A stretch of DNA of 64,000 nt from Combretum micranthum (Eukaryota > Streptophyta > Magnoliopsida > Myrtales > Combretaceae). Under the pieces are notes generated by a model. The model did not search any database. It saw nothing but the letters and a program-made list of their open reading frames with translations, and had not been told where the DNA came from. The stretch spans positions 124,001 through 188,000 of the forward strand of contig JAMXBD010002466.1 of NCBI GenBank assembly GCA_024138025.1, in the 5' to 3' direction. Positions 60,016 to 64,000 of this stretch are shown here, piece after piece (within the stretch, counting starts at the first letter, position 1; every line of letters begins with the position of its first letter). A program made the translations under genes and the position numbers.

Positions 60016-61707
60016 TTTAAGCGGATCACCTCCCTTAAAGAAATAAGGCTTTTTCATGGAGGAACCATGTAATGCTAAAATCTACATTTTTCGCATACTT
60101 TCACAATGGAACCTTTTAGAGGAAATTGGTAGACGACCTTTTCGAGAGAGCGATGAGCACTCAATGAATTAATATTATTAAATATATTTGATTTAATGAT
60201 AGAAAGCCCTAACTTAAAGACTATTTATACTAAAGTTATATTTTCTAAACCACTTGAGAAAATAAAGAAGGCTAAGGTGTGTTGTCTAGTTTAGATGCAG
60301 AAGCTAGCCTTTCGTGACCACAAGCTACGAATGGCCCAAATAAGTGCTAGGGAAGCAAAGCGCCATGACATCAATGGTTGTTATAGTCCATGAGGCAATG
60401 AATCCCCGTGATAGCTGCGGGATTCCCCGCTCTACGACCATGATCATTAACCAACTTGGCCTTAGGTTAGGCGGGCGAGTTTAAGCATATCAATAAGCAA
60501 AGGAAAAGAAACTGACAAGGATTTCTCTAGTAAAGCCACAATATAAATGATTAAACATCACTATGTCAAGTTAATGTACCATAAATTAAAGGTAGAGATT
60601 ATTATGTCTTTTAATTAAGGCATAAGGCTCTCATGAAACTGGTTTATGTCAAGTTAACATAGAGTGCCAATTAATGTTAGTGTATGTAAATAGTGAGAAT
60701 TAAGGTATAAAATTAAGTGTTAACCCTTAAGGAATCTTTGTTAGCTTTATCAACCAAGCTCAGTTAAAGCTTGGTACTTGATCATAACTATTTTAATGCA
60801 GAGTGTTGATTGTTCATTTATATTTACGGACAAACATTGCAATTTCAAACTTGATTACAATATCACCCATCAGCATTAATTAACACTTAGTGATTGAAAA
60901 ATCCCCAAGGAGGATGTCAAGTTAATGTATAGGTAAGGATAAAACACATTTTTTTTTAATAAAATGTAGTGTTAATTAATGCTTAAGGTGTGTCCTGCTT
61001 TAATTTCTTTTATCATTAATTTAAAAAACAAAATCATCTCTTTAGTAACATCAACTGATTTCATGAGAACCGTGTTAACTTGACATAGGCATCTTTTAGA
61101 TTTCTTAACATAATCTTTTAGATTCAACTTAATTGATCAAGTTGTTGAGATCGACCATGGTAGATTTAGATGAATGATGAAAAGGATTATCTTTTAACAT
61201 CAATGTATCAACGTTTCAAGGGCGTGACATCAACCGGTATAAAAGATTTTACCCAAGCCATAGTTCCAAGAGAGATGATTATACATTAACCTTTCGCTAT
61301 GGTTAGGTTAGCACCCTTGTCATTGGTACTCTATATAAAAATAAAATGCAATGTTAATTCTATTTTATTTCCATATAGGGATTGCTTTACCTTTCTTGTC
61401 AGTAAAATTGGTTCGCTTTATCATCAATATGTTTTTGTCAAAGAAAAATATTTGGCATAAAAACTGTCTAATAGTTTAAAATTTCTTCACACACAGGAAT
61501 CCAAAAATTTAACTTGTTTTAAGCTTAAGCGCTAGATTATACATGCTACTTTTTACTTTCTATAATACAATTGTTGCTGAGATTCGGTAGCATGAAAATG
61601 TTCTAACATCTTGTCATGCATACTTATATTGCTTAACTTGGTAATGTTATGTTTTCATAAGTAAATAGTAATAAGTGGAAACTGGATAGCCTTAGAGCTC
61701 AAGCTAT
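60016..61707. other. Intergenic, no gene; TGTCAAGTTAA words in both orientations
   Basis: No coding frame is recognised. 'tgtcaagttaa' occurs at about 60562, 60646 and 60916, and inverted ('ttaacttgaca') at about 61075. The copies at 60646 and 61075 share a flanking 'ctcatgaaa' phrase, so this may be an eroded inverted-repeat element. Confidence 0.4.
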
Positions 61708-63449
61708 GAGTAACTCAAGGAAGCATTACAGCACCAGAGGGAAGTTTAAATATGAGAGGCAAGCTAGATCATCTTCTTGTACTTGTACATGACATCTTGG
61801 CAAGGTAATCTACACTTGATTTCTATGTTGGAAGTATGGTGCATTTTGTGTGTTTATATGTGTATTGTGAGAAAAAGAGATTGAAAATGGACAACATCCT
61901 AGTTGTTGGTTTTGCTTTGTCTGTCATACTTATCCTGTACGTGGGCACTAAAATTACATTTTTGGCAGTTTCTATATGGAATTTTGTGGAATGGACGATA
62001 ATGTTATCTAATGCTAATAATATATTTCTTACCAGAAAAATGAAAAATTAACTAATTCTTGAAGTTTTCAGCCCAAGCAACTGGATATACGCCGAAGCAA
62101 AATTAGAAAAAACTCTTGGGAAAATTTTCTTCATATATGTTATGTAGACATACAATACTTATTTGATCGTTTGCTTTATGCATAGTATAAAGCATGTAGT
62201 CTACAAAACGATCTCAACAGATCCCATAAAACAATTTCTACATACTATGGTTGAATCTTTCAAGTTGTGTCTTGTTGGTGCTGAGTTGTCAATTAATTTT
62301 GTTCCATTTTGACAAAAATTTTAAATAAATTTGTAGGGTCAAAATCTGTTTTGTCCAATTTTGTAGTTAAAGGTGGCCCAGCAATGTTGGTTTTGCATTT
62401 ATCTTCCATGTATCAATTTCAGATAGATTCCTAGGAGTTGCATGTACTGATAAATAGTAAGTTTCCTGTTAAAGTGCTAGCTTGAATAGATTTCTACCTT
62501 TGATAGCAAGTTCAATGACCTCAATACTAAAACATTTGAGGGATTGATGGAGTAGGAAGACGCCTAGCTGATGAAGTATGGGTTAAAATATTTGCAACCA
62601 TTTTTCTGCTTTGGTTTAATTTGTTTTATTGGTAGGGTGTGCTTTGTATTTGTTAAACATCTGGTTACCTTTTGCTTGCAAGGCACATGTTCTTTATGGA
62701 AGATGACATATTGCTAATAAAAAAATTGGATCTTTTGTTAACTAGTTAGAGATTTTGTATAATCACATCTCTAATAAGTTTAAATCAATCTTTCTATGGG
62801 TATTGTTCCCTAGCTAGTCTCTGCAGCCATACTCTTGTTTTCTTGTTTTTTAATCTTTTGTAAAGTTTTCCCTTAAGTTGCTTCACTCAGAGTAAACCTT
62901 CCTCCTCCATACCTGTTAAATCTATTTTCTTATTCAATGTTTATGTCATCTGGTAACTGCCACACGAGCAAGTAGTTTTACTAATATGCCTTGTAAGACT
63001 AACATAACACTTATGCACATGAAAATTTTTGAAGTTAAGTGAGCATATCCATTACCTTTACCTCTTTGCAGAAGTCAAAATCATATGAAATACGCAATTG
63101 CTGAATATTACTTGCTAAAGAGAAAACCAAAAACTTTTGCTTGTATGGTTGATAAAAATAACGTTTAATTGTTTGGGATCTTTCATGAAGTAGACTATGA
63201 AAGTAGTAGAAAGGACAGAGGCCTAAAGAAGATCTCTTTTTTCAACTCAGTCATTTGGTGGTTTTTTTGCAAGATATGCCATTGTTGTGCTCTACTCACC
63301 AAGTGCTTCGTCTTCTGACCTTCTTGAGTAATGCAAATTCTACAAACAAGTAGAGATAGAAGGTCATGTCAGTGAGGTTTGCTGGATTAGAACCAATTAA
63401 CTTCATAATTTTGGCAACTCCTCATCTTGGAGTGAGGACAAGAAAGCAG
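61708..63449 (+). pseudogene. Pseudogene of a putative serine esterase (DUF676, lipase-like alpha/beta-hydrolase)
   Basis: Four exon-like pieces keep family order and splice positions. Exon a ends at 61804 with LDHLLVLVHDILA (family usually HGILA) and a GTAATC donor. Exon b (62072-62139), after a TTTTCAG acceptor, completes the codon and reads SPSNWIYAEAKLEKTLG. Exon c (62507-62576) reads ...NTKTFEG and, after a one-base loss, IDGVGRRLADE. Exon d (63191-63449) reads GLKKISF, then GGFFARYAIVVLYSP, then GLEPINFIILATPHLGVRTR, in three frames. The nucleophile motif (usually AHSLGG) is garbled by a frameshift. The exon b donor reads TTATGT instead of GTATGT, at least four frameshifts are present, and an in-frame TGA lies just upstream. 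Introns are retained, so it decayed in place or by DNA duplication rather than retroposition. Substrates of this family in plants are mostly unknown. The 3' exons were not found before the window end. Confidence 0.8.
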
Positions 63450-64000
63450 GTTTGTCGTAAGTCTTCCTCAACATGATCAAGATTACATTTACCAACTAGA
63501 AATGTCTAAGTAATTCTTCTTGGCTGCTCTTATTCTGCTTTTGGTTTATGGTTCTTTTGGCATCTTTAACATGAGCAAGGAAATCTTTTTTAGTACACTC
63601 CACTAAAAACACATGGACAAGCTTTTATAGTTTACAAGAGTTTAGCTAAACTAGTAAATGGAGGCACTAGATGCAAATATTTGTTGAATGCATTTATATA
63701 TCCTTAAAAAAAAAAAAAAAAAATGCTTCTTGTATTTGCTTAAACAAGTTGATTTCACAAGGTACCTCTTAAATGAAGCTATCGTTGCTTTCTCATATGC
63801 GTATTAAATCCAATCAAAGATTAAATGAAGCTATTCTAAATGGATGTAATTACATTAGATGGAAGAAGATTACTGGTGTCATTGTTGTTACAAAAGAATT
63901 TCAGATTTAAAATCATGAATCAGAGTGCTAGATAGATGTTATAACTTTGTTGACATCCTTCTAAAAGGTTACCACAAAAGTTAGTTTAGTAAAATTCTTA
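63450..64000. other. Sequence downstream of exon d, no further exon recognised
   Basis: This begins with the donor GTTTGT after exon d, so it may be intron. I looked for the next family motif (a PFL-type segment, then a GRTG-like phrase) and did not find it. An A-run lies at 63706-63723. Confidence 0.4.

Noticed and set aside
61836..62051. 71-codon frame with hydrophobic segments, candidate small membrane protein
   Set aside because: It lies across the intron between exons a and b of the esterase pseudogene; no family match or coding signal supports it.

Overview
This is AT-rich plant nuclear DNA, most likely from a dicot (an inference from the element types, not proven). It is almost entirely fossil mobile DNA. 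I see no intact protein-coding gene, no rRNA, no functional tRNA and no CRISPR. The contents are Ty3/gypsy (Athila-like) and Ty1/copia (SIRE-like and Tork-like) retrotransposons, three solo LTRs of one ~3.4-3.9 kb LTR family, a TRIM, MITE-like foldbacks, a head-to-head SINE pair, an endogenous pararetrovirus (Caulimoviridae), and one decayed host gene at the right edge.

Left part (1-6.85 kb): AT-rich intergenic DNA, a Mutator-type MITE relic, a degenerate LTR and a cluster of a 20-base motif. Centre-left (6.85-31.58 kb): one nested complex. Solo LTR-B (5-bp target duplication AGAGC) was hit twice. A GGAACC-rich, hAT-like DNA element entered near its 3' end, and a SIRE-like element carrying only gag (25.60-30.47 kb) entered its AT microsatellite. 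The DNA element was then hit by a 15-kb Athila-like element (7298-22392, target duplication AGTCC). That element was hit by solo LTR-A (14201-17771), whose 5' border was later duplicated in tandem. The nesting order can be read because LTR-A, LTR-B and LTR-C share sequence and each interruption can be located against the other copies.

Middle (32.3-41.9 kb): the 5' half of a Tork-like copia element with catalytic Asp-to-Asn changes in protease and integrase, ended by a 322-bp TRIM. Then follow a Mutator-type MITE with an 11-bp target duplication and two old direct repeats of ~1.6 kb. At 41.93-45.74 kb lies solo LTR-C, itself hit by two tRNA-derived SINEs joined head to head.

Right part (45.7-64 kb): LTR fragments, small foldbacks and an unusual patch of imperfect ATTGATATTCAAT-type repeats (51.4-52.2 kb). 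An endogenous pararetrovirus follows (about 52.5-58.8 kb): promoter, poly(A) signal, tRNA-Met primer site, coiled-coil ORFs, movement protein, coat protein with zinc knuckle, and protease. It is broken by stops and frameshifts and lacks reverse transcriptase in the window. After gypsy LTR remnants, at least four exons of a pseudogene for a putative serine esterase (DUF676, lipase-like alpha/beta-hydrolase) lie at 61.7-63.45 kb; this is the only host-gene sequence I could recognise.

All calls rest on reading the sequence by eye. Alignments were manual, and lineage names are family-level inferences.
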